Notes: a model not told the origin generated them from the sequence alone. A DNA stretch of 64,000 nucleotides from Lophius americanus (GCA_037951165.1 JBBDHG010000459.1:134001-198000), one strand, 5' to 3'. Shown: positions 1 to 13,400, counted from the first letter of the stretch. A program made the numbers and translations.

Positions 1-775
1 ATCTTTGATGAGCAAACCTTGAGATTTGAGCCGAACATGGGTAAATTAAACTTTTAGGAAATTTGTGTTTATTGCTTAATTTCAGTTAAAAAAAAAGGAT
101 TATATAAAAAGGAGAGATACCTTATAATGCCCAAATAAGATAGTCATAGAGAAGCATTTTTATAGTACAATCATTCTGGCTGAAAATCCAGAGAAAGAAA
201 ATTTGTGTGACATTTTTAGGAGCCAAAATATATTGATTTCAGAGTACAATGTTAAATGTCTGCCATACCTTTTCTTTCCCTTCCGTACTGTCTGCCTTTG
301 TTTGCCCTGCATTTCATTGTCTGCACAATTTATTCTTTGCACAATATGGACCATGTCCAATATGCTGCAATCCTGTTACCATAAATATAGTATTTAAAAG
401 TCTAATGTTTTTTTTCTTTTCTTTTTATTAAACTATATACAATTAGTTGCTTCCTTGTTATTCAGGCTCTGAACGTCTTTATCTCCCACCCCCACAATAA
501 TAATCCCCGGCGTTCTTATGTTTTTTACTGACACCACGCTCCTTCACTGTTTCTTCTTTTGAACGATTGGAACCAGTAGAGAACTCCATTTTTTAAAAGT
601 ATTTTGTTTTTAATGTATTGATTATTTGCGTCTGGATGGTCGCCACTGGCAACAGGCAGAAAGAGCAGGTTGCGTAAGTAAAAAGATAGTCGTATTGGCA
701 ACCATCATACTCGCCATCTGGAGCCCGGAAATATGAAGGATAAAGTGCCGATAACGTGTCAGAATGGATATTAAA

Positions 776-1322
776 TTACTCGATGTGAACAATCCGATGA
801 TGTAGTGACCTTTGACTAGGGCACTTCCCAATTTCATTTGTTTGGAGCCATTTCATTCCATTTGAGCCATAGGCCGTGGATGATTGTCTGAGCTTCAGAT
901 TCTCTGCTGGAGAACAGAAGACAAGTTTTCCTCTATTATGGCAAGCGGTCCTGACCTTTGAGCAGCAGAGCAACCCCACAAGATCACGTGTGTGATCATA
1001 CAGTACGTATACTGTTCTTTTTGTGGAATGCTGTGTTTGGTTTAAGCCACATGAAACTGGACCCCTGTCTTACAAACAATTTATTGTTTGACTCATCACT
1101 CCCTAGAATCTTCTCCCAGAACCTCTGAGAGTCGGCACTCTGGCCCAGATTCCATTTTTTGTCCAGTGTCTTTGGAACACTGGAGCCATGAGCACTGACC
1201 TTTATTAATGTGAGAGAGGTCTGCGGTTCCTTGGATCTTTTCTTTAACATCCTGAATGAGTCGTGCTCTTGAAGACTTTTTGTCAGATTGGCAACTTCTT
1301 GTAAGGTTGGCCGCTCCTCCAA
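776..1322 (-). pseudogene. Degraded Tc1/mariner-like transposase relic
   Basis: On the minus strand, 996-1322 reads as a broken transposase segment. It contains a KILGSDESNNKLF stretch matching the W-S-D-E-T/S block with the first catalytic Asp, followed by WLKPNTAFHKKNSI, the usual W-x-K-P-N-T-A-F-H-x-K-N-T-I block of fish Tc1 elements. In another frame, 776-979 carries AENLKL and, further on, KWLQTN..KCPSQ, which resembles the region before the last catalytic residue (K-W-L-Q..W-P-S-Q-S-P-D-L-N-P). The frame change between the two parts and the lost residues mark it as dead. I did not locate the terminal inverted repeats. Confidence 0.7.
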
Positions 1323-1499
1323 GTCCTCTTCATCTGTAGATGATGTGTCTCACTGTGGATCTGTGGAGCCTTACAGAACCTTAGGAATAACTTTGTAACC
1401 CTTCCCAAATGGATGTACTTCAATTGCCTTCTGTCTCATCTTTTCTACAATTATATCCCCGATGAGTTGGGGGACATATATTAGTGTGAGGAAGAACTG

Positions 1500-2035
1500 G
1501 ATTGGTTTTTGGGAAATGTTCGTTGTATATTCTTGACACTAGGTAGAGCTTTATTTCCAAAATTGTCAGGCGATAATTTCGTAGCTGTTTGTACGATTTA
1601 GTTTTAATTTGGTGTGTATGAATCGCCTTGAGGAAATCCGTCTTTTAAATATCGTGATTTACTCTAAAAGTTCATGTTTTACTCATCGGGAGTTTTTTTT
1701 TTGTGTTTTGTTTTTACAAAAAACACATTTTTCGGACAAATTTTTCTTACCATTGGTAAAATTCAAAACACTTTTCCGGACATAACTCAAAAAGTATTTC
1801 AAGGAACCTTTTCAGATTTTGTAAACACATAGACCTTTGTGAGAGAAGAAAGTGAATTGATTTTGGGAAAGGTCGGTTGTATAATTTCGACAATATCAGA
1901 AGCTTTACCTCAAATATTTTCAGGTCATAATCTCCCAACCGTTGGTCTATTAATCCTAATTTGGTGCGTATGAATCGACTCAAAGACATCTATCTGTCAA
2001 ACACCATATTTTGCTCTAATAATTATATTATTCCC
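1500..2035. repeat. Duplicated dispersed repeat, copy 1 (two units)
   Basis: Two units of about 400 bp lie head to tail. Each carries the phrases 'aatttggtg(c/t)gtatgaatcg' and 'ttgggaaa(t/g)g', with a repeated aaaaaca/cggaca motif between them. The same family appears in the opposite orientation at about 7855-8350, where gagttatgtctgaaaaac mirrors the 'ggacataactcaaaaag' phrase here. No coding capacity is visible. I do not recognise the family. Confidence 0.6.
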
Positions 2036-3425
2036 ACTAGTTCTCACTATTAAATACAAAAAAAAAAACGGCTGTTTCTCATATTTAATTATTGGGGTTC
2101 ATTCAGGGGGATCACTTGTACAACGCTGTGGATTGGAGGCTTTTCGGTTTTAAACTTGCTGTCGGGGGGGAAAAGCGAACGTCTGGTTTCTTTTGATGTT
2201 AGCGGAGTCTGCATCTTGTGCAAATTAGCCCCATGCCTCTGAAAGTGGTCTATTTAAGCGATGATGTTATTGAACGGGTCTGCGAGTAATCTGGACCAGC
2301 TGCAACCGTTCATTAACGCCGGTTGGTAGTTTCTTGGATTTACTTTCTAAGGGAGTAAATACTTTTTCACACAGGTCGAGTTTGTATAAGATTACCTTTT
2401 TTATTTTCAATACAATCCAATAACCAGTTATGTTTTGTTTGAAGTTCTCACACAGTTTCAGGAGGGAGTGTCCAATCCTTTTATTTTTTTCTCACATAAA
2501 TACAATTTATTTTCATCATCATTTCATTATACTTCTGGTCAGAACTCCCCCATAGGTTACTCACGTAACTGGATATTACACAGGACTGGTGCGAGAATAG
2601 GGATATTGAGTGCGAGCAGCAGTTAAATTCAGCCTGTTACATCCGATTATCCACTCAGAGGATTCAGTGTTGGGAATCAGAAAGCATGAAAAGACCACAG
2701 TTCAGTGAACACATCTTGTTTCTCGTGACTTCAAAGAATATTGTGGTCTGAACTCAAGCGTAATTCCTTAAGAGGAGGATTTTTAAATAATATACTTCTT
2801 CCTTTTAGACATAAAAAAGCTAGCCCATCAAAGTGTTAGTGTAGCCATAACATACTCTACCTCTCCGTGACAGACTCCTATTTCTCTCTGTCTTGTCTTC
2901 ACGATGAAAGGACTGTCTGATGTTCCTCTTTTCTCTCTACATCCATCCGTCCTCCTGCTCCGCAGGCAGGAAATCAGACGCCTGGCCTATTTTAGATTAA
3001 CCGGAGTGGAGCGTTCCAGCTATCGCTTCACGCTCCCTCACGTTTTACAGCAGCGTTTCTCAAGGCCGTAGGTATGAGTGTGTGGGACGCATCCTGCTGA
3101 CTCAAAAACAGGCAGGGCGCACAGATTTATTCATCTTTTCCTGCATCTGGCTTCAGACTGGAGGAGATTTGTTTTTGGGATTCAGTGGGTGAGTGAATAG
3201 AGTTACGGTGAAAGGAGAAAAAGCTCTGCTCCAGAGTGGCAGAGTTGTGAAAACTGGCCATATATGAAAAAAAGTGTTATGTGTGAAACATGCTAATCAC
3301 ATAGAATATCACTTTTCTATTTTTATATACATATATTTTTTTTTAAGTATGTGGCTCATATTGTCTTATCAAGCCGACAACAAAAGAATAAGATAAGATA
3401 AAATCAGAATAAAACACAGAAATAT

Positions 3426-3602
3426 GTTTTCTATGCACATATACATATAAACATATACATATAAACATATACATATAAAAATATACATATAAACATATAC
3501 ATATGCACATATACATATAAACATATACATATAAACATATACATATAAACATATACATATAAACATATAAATATAAACATATACATATAAACATAAACAT
3601 AT
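3426..3602. repeat. Minisatellite, about 12-bp unit (acatatacatataa type)
   Basis: Alternating 'aacatatacatat' units run with little interruption. They give meaningless open frames of Tyr, Met, Ile, Cys and Val on the minus strand. The tract is AT-rich and sits in the DAAM1 intron. Confidence 0.9.
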
Positions 3603-3814
3603 AGGCAATTCAAACAACAAAACTTCTCATTTTGAGAAAACAACTGTACAAATGTAACCCATGACCCATATTATGTTACATTTTCACTTTTTCTTTACAT
3701 CAACATTCAAAATTAGTTTTAAATCATATCACAACTCCCACATAACCTTTTCAAATATATCAACCAGTGCCACCCGCCCCCTTAACCTCGACTGTTGGAA
3801 CATCAACCCTTCGA

Positions 3815-3965
3815 CACATAAGAAGACAAGATGAGATAAGATTTACTTTTATTGGTGTCACAACGGGGAGGTTTCCAGCGTTGCAGTAGAATGCAGAAAT
3901 AATCAGAACTACAGTGTGAAAACAACGTCAATACAAACACTATGAGGGAAGTATGGAAAAAAAAC
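3815..3965 (+). repeat. LINE/SINE tail-like fragment
   Basis: The phrase 'gataagatttacttttatt' followed by a 'cacaacggggaggtt' segment and a 'gttgcagta' segment resembles the widespread fish repeat that reads gataagat..tttattgatcccc..ggggaaatt. A segment with the related 'tttggggatgaataaagttt' phrase occurs at about 42760-42800. The assignment rests on recalled consensus only. Confidence 0.45.
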
Positions 3966-4472
3966 TATGTGGAATGTCTGTTTTAATATTTCACGAGTAT
4001 AAGTGTTAATGTTAGTGTATAAAGTTTCGTGTCACAAACATGAAACTTTCCCATATTCACACATTAAGTCTCCTATTATTATTATTATTATTATTGTGAT
4101 TATTATTTCTTATGTCTGCTGCAGCAGAAAGCCGGTGAACGACGAGGTGGGGAAATGGAACCAGGACAGCCTGTGCTCCCGTTTCTACCGCGTCCCAATT
4201 TGTGGCCTGATTAAAAATGGTGTCAGGACCCAAAGTGGCCATGAAGCGTTTTGAAAGTAAACCCATGACGTCGCCCCGTCTCTGCTCAGCAGGGTTGTTT
4301 CAGTGTCGGCGTGAAGGTGGAGGAGGATGTAATGGAGCCCAGTTTTTATGTACAGCATTGACCTGCAGAGTGGGGGAGGAAGGAGAGACAAAAAAAACCC
4401 CATCAAAACTGCTGAGTTGGCAGTCGACTCTGGCCATGACCCAGACAGATACAACCCATTGACTCAGAGAGA

Positions 4473-4474
<2 letters not shown>

Positions 4475-4535
<61 letters not shown>
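4475..4535. repeat. (GT)n microsatellite
   Basis: About 30 uninterrupted GT dinucleotides in the DAAM1 intron. Confidence 0.97.
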
Positions 4536-4536
<1 letters not shown>

Positions 4537-6087
4537 GAGAGGCAAAGGAAGCAGTCGGTTGTCCAAGTCAAACAGGAAGGTTTCACTTCCACAGGTGCGG
4601 CGTTGCTGTGTGAGTCAGGAGGACGGTGAGGTCATTATGGGGGCGCTCTGAGCCCACCGGTGGTGAGGGCGGAGCTCTCTGCCAGCCGCCTCTTGGCTCC
4701 AGCAGCACGGCTGGGCCCGGCGGAGATAAGTCCCTTAAAGCAGAAAAGCCGGAGCTGTTTGCTTTGGCCCGGCACCCGAGCTGATGAAATCATGCTGCAG
4801 GGGATCAATCTTCTTCCTCCTGTTTGTCAGAGCTCTTCTCGTCCTCATCACCTGCCAAGATGCAGATTTACTGATCTGGTTGTCAGCAGAGACTTTACCG
4901 ACGGGCTTCTAGTTTCATATGAAAATAAATTCTGAGGGGGCAGAGATGCCACTTCTCATCCAAGTTGTTTTTTCTTCAACTCCCGTTTCCTAATCTGTCT
5001 TTGATCTTCTCCTCTCAAATGTGGAAAAATAAACTCCCAGAATTACTCTCCCCTCTTTTCCCTCCCACCATAACCCTAAATAAACCGAAGACATCTCAGC
5101 CAGAGCGCTGAACACAAACTCCTTGAGACGCAAGAGGAAGAGGTTCCTCCTCCCTGCCTGCTCCACCAACCGTTCCATCTCGTTCCAGGATGGTTCTGGC
5201 CTTGAGATCGCTTCTTCCTGTCGCTGCACGATCCCTGAAGACCAGCCAAGGCTCTGCAAGCTCTGTCTGTGTGGCCACGTCTCTGCAGGCCGCGGTATTA
5301 ACTGACGGCCAATTAGTTTCTGATGGCCGCAGCTCGCCTGTGCTTAATGGAGCGGGCCTTAGAATGAAAGCCAGGGGCCTTTTATGTCCACGCCAAGTTC
5401 ATGGTCAAATCGTTTTTCTCCTCAGGGTTCTCCCTTTGGTTTGAAAATTAAGTCATCTCAGAAGGTCCTGCTGCAGCTCCTCTGACTTTATACACACATC
5501 TGCGCCTGTTTGGAGATTAAATCTGGCCATAAATCAGGCCCCGCCCTTTTAATCCAGCGTTTTAGCAGCCATTTGCTAATCTCAGGATTTTCTCAAGCAG
5601 CTGTTCTCTCCCTCTTTCCGGTCCTTCTCACCAACCTCTTGATCCTCACGCAGCAGCCTGATGGTAAAATGGGCTGGATATGTGTGTTGCCCTACTTTCT
5701 CTGAGTTCCCGCTCCAGTTCTGGCTCTTGGCTCCGGAACCTTCTGTTCCATCTCCGTGCGTCTGTTGCTGTTTGCATGTTTCCCGGTTCCTTCCAAAGCC
5801 AGCTCATGAGGTTCTGGATCTGGTTTGTTGTTAGCCTCTAATTCTTCAAAAAATCTGACACACACAAAAATAAGCCGTCCTCTCCTGTGGCTCTCGGAAG
5901 CGTTCCCGCCTCAAATATCCTTTTTGATTTCCCAGTCGCTCCTGGTTAATATTCATGATCCCGACACACGTTTTTCCTCTTAACTGACCTCATCCTCTGT
6001 TTTCTCTCCTGCCAGAAGTCAACCCCGCCATTAAGGCCGGTCCAATCAACCTGCAGCACACCTCACCCTCTGCTCTTTGTCTTTCAG

Positions 6088-9068
6088 GAACAGGAAGAAA
6101 ATAAAAGTGCAACTAGTTGGCCAGAATACTACATCGATCAGCTCAACTCCATGGCAGCTGTGAGTAATAAAACGTCACTTTGATTTATCCTCTCTATGAA
6201 TAAATAGTTACAAAACAGACCCGGAAGAAAGCAGCAGGTCCTGCTCTTCCTCAGATTTTGTTGTTTTTTTCAGTTTCAGAGAAATGTAGCTTCACTTTGA
6301 CTCTGAATAGTTGCACATGAAAACGTCCTCAGATCTTTAAGATGGTCAATGTTTCTTTTCAGAGAAAAACTCTGCTCGCTCTGGAGAAGGAAGACGAGGA
6401 GGAGCGGAACAAAACCATCGAGAGCTTGAAGACGGCGCTGAGGACACAACCCATGAGGTTAACGCATCGCTTTATCTCCTCGCTCTCCTTTACGCGTGAC
6501 GAAAACTATTTGACCCTTATTTGACTTTGTTCGGTTGAATCAAGTTACATAATTCTGTTTAATTAGTCCTAACATTCTTCAATGAGTCAAAGAAAAGTCC
6601 TTCTTATTGAAAATGACTTTGACAACAGCCAGGGTTAATGCCTCTATCACCTGTGGCCTCTTTCACCTGTGGCGTCCCCCTGGGCTCCATACTCGGCCCC
6701 TTACTGTTTAGCACATACTTGCTGCCGTTGGGTCAGATTATAAACGGGTTCAGTCACATTCTTGAGGATTAAGAATTAAACTCTCTGGAAGTTAAGAAAG
6801 TTTTAAAAATCAAACTTCTTGACTCACTTATTATGTTACTGAGGATAACTTTGTTTTAATCAAAGAGTATACGGCCTCCTTTTTTCTTTTCACCTGTTAT
6901 ATATGAACATATAAACACGGCTCATCTCCGTGTTCCTGCTCTCCTCTCAGGTTCGTGACCCGTTTCATCGACCTGGATGGTCTGACATGCGTGCTGAATT
7001 TCCTGAAGAGCATGGACTACGAGACCACCGAGTCCCAGATCCACACGTCTCTGATCGGCTGCATCAAGGCTCTGATGAACAACTCGCAGGGCCGCGCCCA
7101 CGTCCTCTCGCACTCGGAGAGCATAAACATCATCGCTCAGAGCCTGGCCACCGAGAACATTAAGACCAAGGTGGCGGTGTTGGAGATCATGGGCGCCGTC
7201 TGCCTGGTGCCGGGTGGGCACAAGAAAATCCTGGAGGCCATGCTGCACTACCAACGCTTCGCCTGTGAGAGGACGCGATTCCAGGTCGGTGTGAGCGGGT
7301 CGGGTCCGGCTCTATATCTTTTTAGCGTAGATAAAGTCATTCAGATGCAACTAACGGCTGTGATACTTCCAACAGACCCTCATAAACGACCTGGACCGGA
7401 ATACGGGACGATACAGAGATGAGGTCAACTTGAAAACGGCCATCATGTCCTTCATAAACGCTGTGCTGAGTCAAGGCGCCGGAGAGGTAAATGACTGACA
7501 TCACAGATGTTGTGCTTCCCTCCGATGGACCGTGTCATTATCTCCCTCAGCCACTCATTTAAGAGGCTCTTTAAAATGTTGTTGCAAACCTTTTCTGCTA
7601 ATTTATTCTTCTTCGTTTTCCTTTTTTTTTAAACTACAGACAAGTTTGGAATTCCGTATTCACCTACGATATGAGTTCCTCATGCTGGGGATCCAACCTG
7701 TGATCGATAAGCTGCGTTCTCACGAAAACTCCACGTTAGACAGGTGAGATGCAGCGGAATGAAGGTGATGTCACGATCCAGCTAGAGCCACGCCGCCGTC
7801 TCCGAAAAACACGTCCACCAATCCACTATGATGTCCCTGATTAAACTCCTCAAATTAAATGTGAAGTTATGTCCGAAAAACAGTTTTTCATTACTGAAGT
7901 TTCCCCCTAGTAAGTCAAGTATTAACATTTAGAGTAAAATATAATGTAAGCTAGATGGATCTCCTCTCTTCAAAGTCACCACATTTGGACTCAATCGGAC
8001 CGACTGGTGAGAAATGATGGCTTTCAGAGATTAAGCTAGAGTCAGAAATATACAACCGAGCTTTCTTAAAATCAATCCAGTTCTTCCTGGCAAGAATTAA
8101 ATGGAAAATTATGTATGAACTATTTTTTGACTAATGCCTGGAAAAGTGTTTTGGGGGATAAAACTATCCGTAGTGTCAGAAATATACAACTGACCTTTCC
8201 CAAAATCATGCAAGTCATTCCTCGCACTTAAGTCTATTTTGGCATAAAATTTGAAAATGATCCGTGAAATAGTTTTTGAGTTATGTCTGAAAAACAGCGT
8301 TTTTTTGTAACAAAAATAAAAAAAAACTCCCCCTATTGAGTAAAATATGTCCATGGATAATTCTTGCAAACACGATGGATCGGCAGCGGCGGCAGACGAA
8401 GCGGCATCGGTGAAAATTCCATAATTTCCCCGACTTTTTCGGGAATATATAATAATTGATTGGATATCAGAAAGAATCGACTTTCTGTGCTCATCATTCA
8501 GCTGAACAGCGTGACGTGATCATGAGACGATCTGATACGAAGACTTCCTCTCTAATCCAATCTCTTCCTCTCAGGCATTTAGACTATTTTGAGATGCTGC
8601 GGAACGAGGACGAGCTGGCTCTGTCGAAACGCTTCGAATCGGTAGGAGGAACAAACACGTTTTCGCGAGATCCTTATGACTGAACGTGTTTTGCTGGAGA
8701 TGCTGGTGCAGCAAAGGTCTCACACACGTTTGACTCCTCCTCCTACAGGTACATATAGACACGAAAAGTGCCACCCAGGTGTTTGATCTCATCCGAAAGA
8801 AGATGAACCACACAGATGCATACCCGCACTTTATGTCTGTGCTGCATCATTGTCTCCTGATGCCACGTGAGTATCTTCTCCTAGTCTCCTCACCTAAAGC
8901 ACACAACAGGGATGGTCCCAATACTATGTACTACTACTATATGTACTAATACTAATACTAGTCTGTGCCTGTAAGGTGTTAAAATGCATTATATATATGT
9001 GTGTATATGTGTGTGTATATATATATGTATATATGATACATATATATATGTATATATGCATACATATA

Positions 9069-9110
<42 letters not shown>

Positions 9111-10390
9111 AATAAAACCATATGTTAAGTGTATTATCCCAAGTCATAAATAAAAAATACAATTTAAATAAAGTGTTTTTTAAGTAAACTAAACTAGATA
9201 AGAAGAATTTAGAGAAAGGGAGAAAAAAAGAATATGAGGCGTTTAAACACTGTTAATTAGTCGGTTAGAGATTATAGAGGAACCAACTTACAGTGTTTAC
9301 ATTAAGCAGAGCACATTCCACATTTGATCTTTATTTAGTCTTGAGAAGGAGGCAGGCTAGAGAAACATTCCTCAGATAAGAGGAATAGATGATGAACTAT
9401 TTGAAAACTCAATAAATGGTCTCCATGACAAACTTCAAAGCTTCAACTTAAAACAATCATCACATCCTTTAGCTTTGGCTAGTATTAGCCAAAGAGACTC
9501 ATTTAAGGTTTCCTGAAACAGATGTCGGCTCCAAACGAGGTTGTAGTATTACCACCATGAAATACACAATTCACCTGCTCCTTCTGGTTTCCTGCCAAAA
9601 AGATATGCTTGTTGACTTTGTCCACACTAATCAGCCCAGGTATTGGATAAGCACAATCCCCGCCAAAGTAATGCGCTACTCATTTAGACGCCGTTGTTAC
9701 CTAATATTTATCTTTGCTGCTAAATGTGCTTGTCAGCTTTTCCCAACTGATCTGGCCTGAAGACAAAGAGCCATCAAAGAACCGCGGTAGCCCTTCCCGT
9801 TAACGCTCACAGCGCCCACTTCCTCTTTCTGACTTCAGAGGGTTGTGCTTACACGATATAAAAAAATGTAGTGCAGTATTTAGGTCAAAAAACTTCACCG
9901 GATATGATATTTATATCCATTTATGTCATCTCAGACTCTCTCATTGTTTTTATATTTGTCTGCACGTATTCCAATATTCAATGTACATATATTTCTCATT
10001 TTAATTTAATATATATCTGAATATACATGTCAGTAACATTTCTTGTGTATAGTATGTTATACGTCTTGCCACCTTTCGAATGTCTGTAATAAAGTCTGTA
10101 TCCCTCTCAACCCATCTTTATATATCTCTCTATGTCTCTTTATCCCTCTCTCTGTTTCTATTTCTCTCTCTCTCTCTCTACATCTCTACATCTCTACATC
10201 TCTCTCCCACTCTCTCTCTCTCTCTCTCTATGTTTCTATCTATCTATCTCTCTCCCTCTATATATATTTCTCTACATGTCTCTCTCTCTCTCTTTATGTT
10301 TCTATCTCTCTCTCTCTCTCTATGTTTCTATCTCTCTCTCTCTCTCTCTATGTTTCTATCTCTCTCTCGCTCTCTATATATATGTTTCTA

Positions 10391-10421
<31 letters not shown>

Positions 10422-13400
10422 TTCTCAACATGTCTCTCTCTTTCTCTCTCTGTTTCTCTCTCTCTCTCTACATCTCCCTCTCTCTTTCCCTCTCTCTCAC
10501 TCTCTCTCTCTCTCTCTCTGTAAATCTCTCTCTCTCTCTGTACATCTCTCTCTCTCTCTCTGTACATCTCTCTCTCTCTCTGTATCTCTCTCTCTCTTCA
10601 TCTCCCTCTCTCTCTCTCTCTCTCTCTCTGTACATCTCTCTCTCTCTCTCTGTACATCTCTCTCTCTCTCTCTGTACATCTCTCTCTCTCTCTGTACATC
10701 TCTCTGTCTCTCTCTCTCTGTACATCTCTCCCTCTCTCTCTCTCTTCATCTCCCTCTCTCTCTCTCTCTCTCTCTCTCCCTCTCTCTCTCTCTACATCTC
10801 TCTCTGTACATCTCTCTCTCTCTCTGTACATCTCTCTCTCTCTCTCTCTCTCTACATCTCTCTCTCTCTCTCTCTACATCTCTCTCTCTACATCTCTCTC
10901 TCTCTCTCTACATCTCTCTCTCTCTCTCTCTACATCTCCCTCTCTCTCTAACTCTCTCTGTGTAAATCTTCTCTCTCTCTGTACATCTCTCTCTCTCTAC
11001 ATCTCCCTCTCTCTCTCTCTGTACATCTCTCTCTCTCTCTACATCTCCCCCTCTCTCTCTCTCTCTCTCTCTCCATCTCTCTCTCCATCTCTCTCTCTCT
11101 CTCTCTCCATCTCTCTCTCTCGCTCCCTCTCTCTCTCTGTACATCTCTCTCTCTCTCTCTCTCTCTCTGTACATCTGTCTCTCTCTCTCTCTGTACATCT
11201 CTCTCTCTCTCTCTGTACATCTCTCTCTCTCTCTCTCTCTCTCTCTACATCTCTCTCTCTCCATCTCTCTCTCTCTCTCTCTCTGATTCATTGACTCTCA
11301 CACAAGAACCTCAGTCTAAATGTTGGACTTGTTCGGACCTGTGATTTTCACTCGGGTCTGTCTTTGTGTAAATCTGCACCTTCACTCTTTCAGAACTTTC
11401 CTCCACATTAACACACAGATACTGATAATAACGGCCGAGGTAAAGAATGAAGCTCACGGGAAACGTTCCCTTCTCCCCTCAGATAAGAGGAGCGGTAACA
11501 CGGTGCAGTACTGGCTCCTGTTGGACCGAATCGTCCAGCAGATGGTCCTGCAGAACGACAAAGGTCACGACCCCGACGTCACGCCACTGGAGAATTTTAA
11601 TGTGAAGAACGTTGTTCGGATGTGAGTTCCTCTGAGTGCATCATGCGTGAAGGAGAACGCGGAGCAGAGCCTCCAAAACAGCTTCCCGTTCAAGTTGAGG
11701 AAGACGAGGCCCGGAGTCCTTCATGTCGACGCTGTTGTTGATTCTGTCTGATGTTCTCTCTGCAGGCTGGTCAATGAAAACGAAGTCAAGCAGTGGAAAG
11801 AGCAGGCAGAGAAGATGAGAAAAGGTTCTTTTGACCGTGAATCCATGCTGAAATAGAATGTTCCCGTCTGAGGCCACGCTTCACGATGTAAGTGGATTTA
11901 TCACGGCTGTCATCCCCCCTCACAGAACACCACGAGCTGCAGCAGAGGTTTGACAAGAAGGAGCGCGAGTGCGACGCAAAGACTCAGGAGAAGGAGGACA
12001 TGATGCAGACGCTCAACAAGATGAAAGAGAAGCTGGAAAAGGAGATTACAGAGCACAAGAATGTCAAACAGCAAGTGGCTGAACTCTCGGCACGGCTGCA
12101 TGAACTCAGCACCGTACGTCCACCTTTACCTCCCCTGGATCTCTTTATAACCTCCTTCAAGTACAATCAAGCTCTGAATTGTGTTAAATGTTGACAGTCA
12201 GCAGTGACTCTGTTGACATTAGAGGCAAAGAAAGCTGCGTGTTATCCCACCATCAACAGCAAACCCCTCAGATAGGAACATATATATATCTTTTATTTAA
12301 CTCTTCACAGGTTATGTTGACTATTTTTATTAGACCGAACTCAAATCTTGTTTTCTTATTTCTGCGACGACCGTTAGGAAACATGAACTATTGAGTTCTT
12401 TCAGAAGTTAAAGATGAGGATCAGTCAGAGGTTCTCTCTTGCCTTGTGTAATTAAAACATTTTGATTATTAGTATTTATCCTTGTTTTACTGTCTGTGCA
12501 GAGACAGGCAGCCTTTGTCCCTGGAGGCCCTCCCCTGGCTCCTGGACCCCCTGGTGGTCCTCTGCCTCCTCCACCTATGCCAGGTTTTGGAGGTATGTGC
12601 CCGGCCCCCCCACCGCCGCCTCCTCCTGGGGGCATGATGCCTCCTCCACCTCCCCCACCCCCTCCACCGGGTGGACCCCCACCGTCTCCTGGCCGCCCCT
12701 CCATCGGAGGTGTCCCTCCGCCACCAGGGGCACCCCTAGGACCATCCTTGAAGAAGAAGAGCATTCCTCAGCCATCCAATGCGCTCAAATCTTTCAACTG
12801 GTCCAAGTTAGCCGAGGTGGGGGCCGTCACCGTTACCTGAATACCCCCGCCGCCATCCGTCAGGTGTAAGACGTCAACATCTCATTCTCCTCTCCACAGA
12901 ATAAACTCGAGGGAACCGTTTGGATGGATGTGGACGACGCCAAGGTTTTCAAAATCCTGGATCTGTCTGACATTGAAAAGACCTTCTCAGCCTATCAGAG
13001 ACAGCAGGTACTGAGGGGGGGTGGGGGGTGGGGGGGATCGGGATAGCTTGCATTTTGTAAAGTTTGTTCGGTTTCACGACTTTTCACTTCGGAAGCGAAG
13101 GAGGAGAAATGAGGAGGAAAGAGGTCAGGTACTTCAGAGGGTATCAGGGATTCGGGGGAATCATCATCATCATTCTTACATTTTGCTGGAATGCTGTTTG
13201 TGATTGTGTTTTTGATTGACAGTGCATGAGTTGGCTGCTCACAGTTGGCTTCAGTCTGCCGTCGTTCTACCAGCAGATATTTTTAACCAGTAGAGTTTGT
13301 ATTAGTTGTACCTCCGAGATCGAGCATGTCCTCAGATCTCATGATGTCAGCAGGCTCTTCATCACGTCCGACAACTGACGAGCTGTGAAAGAAAATGAGT

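Larger units (their letters stand above)
1..6087 (+). other. DAAM1: Intron of DAAM1 upstream of the first coding exon in the window
   Basis: No DAAM1 coding exon was found before 6088. The roughly 90 N-terminal residues of the family protein are missing, so they must be encoded to the left of the window. The stretch holds a Tc1-like transposase relic (776-1322), a duplicated non-coding repeat (about 1500-2035), a 12-bp minisatellite (3426-3602), a LINE-tail-like segment (about 3820-3960) and a GT microsatellite (4475-4535). About 4600-6087 looks single-copy, with nothing recognisable. Assigning it to an intron assumes the gene extends leftward, which the missing N-terminus requires. Confidence 0.75.

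Noticed and set aside
10043..11291. Long open frames of Ser-Leu (plus strand) and Arg-Glu (minus strand), up to 302 codons
   Set aside because: They are translations of the CT-rich satellite; frames are open on both strands only because of composition.
12408..12764. 118-codon Gly-rich minus-strand frame
   Set aside because: Antisense shadow of the DAAM1 FH1 proline codons.
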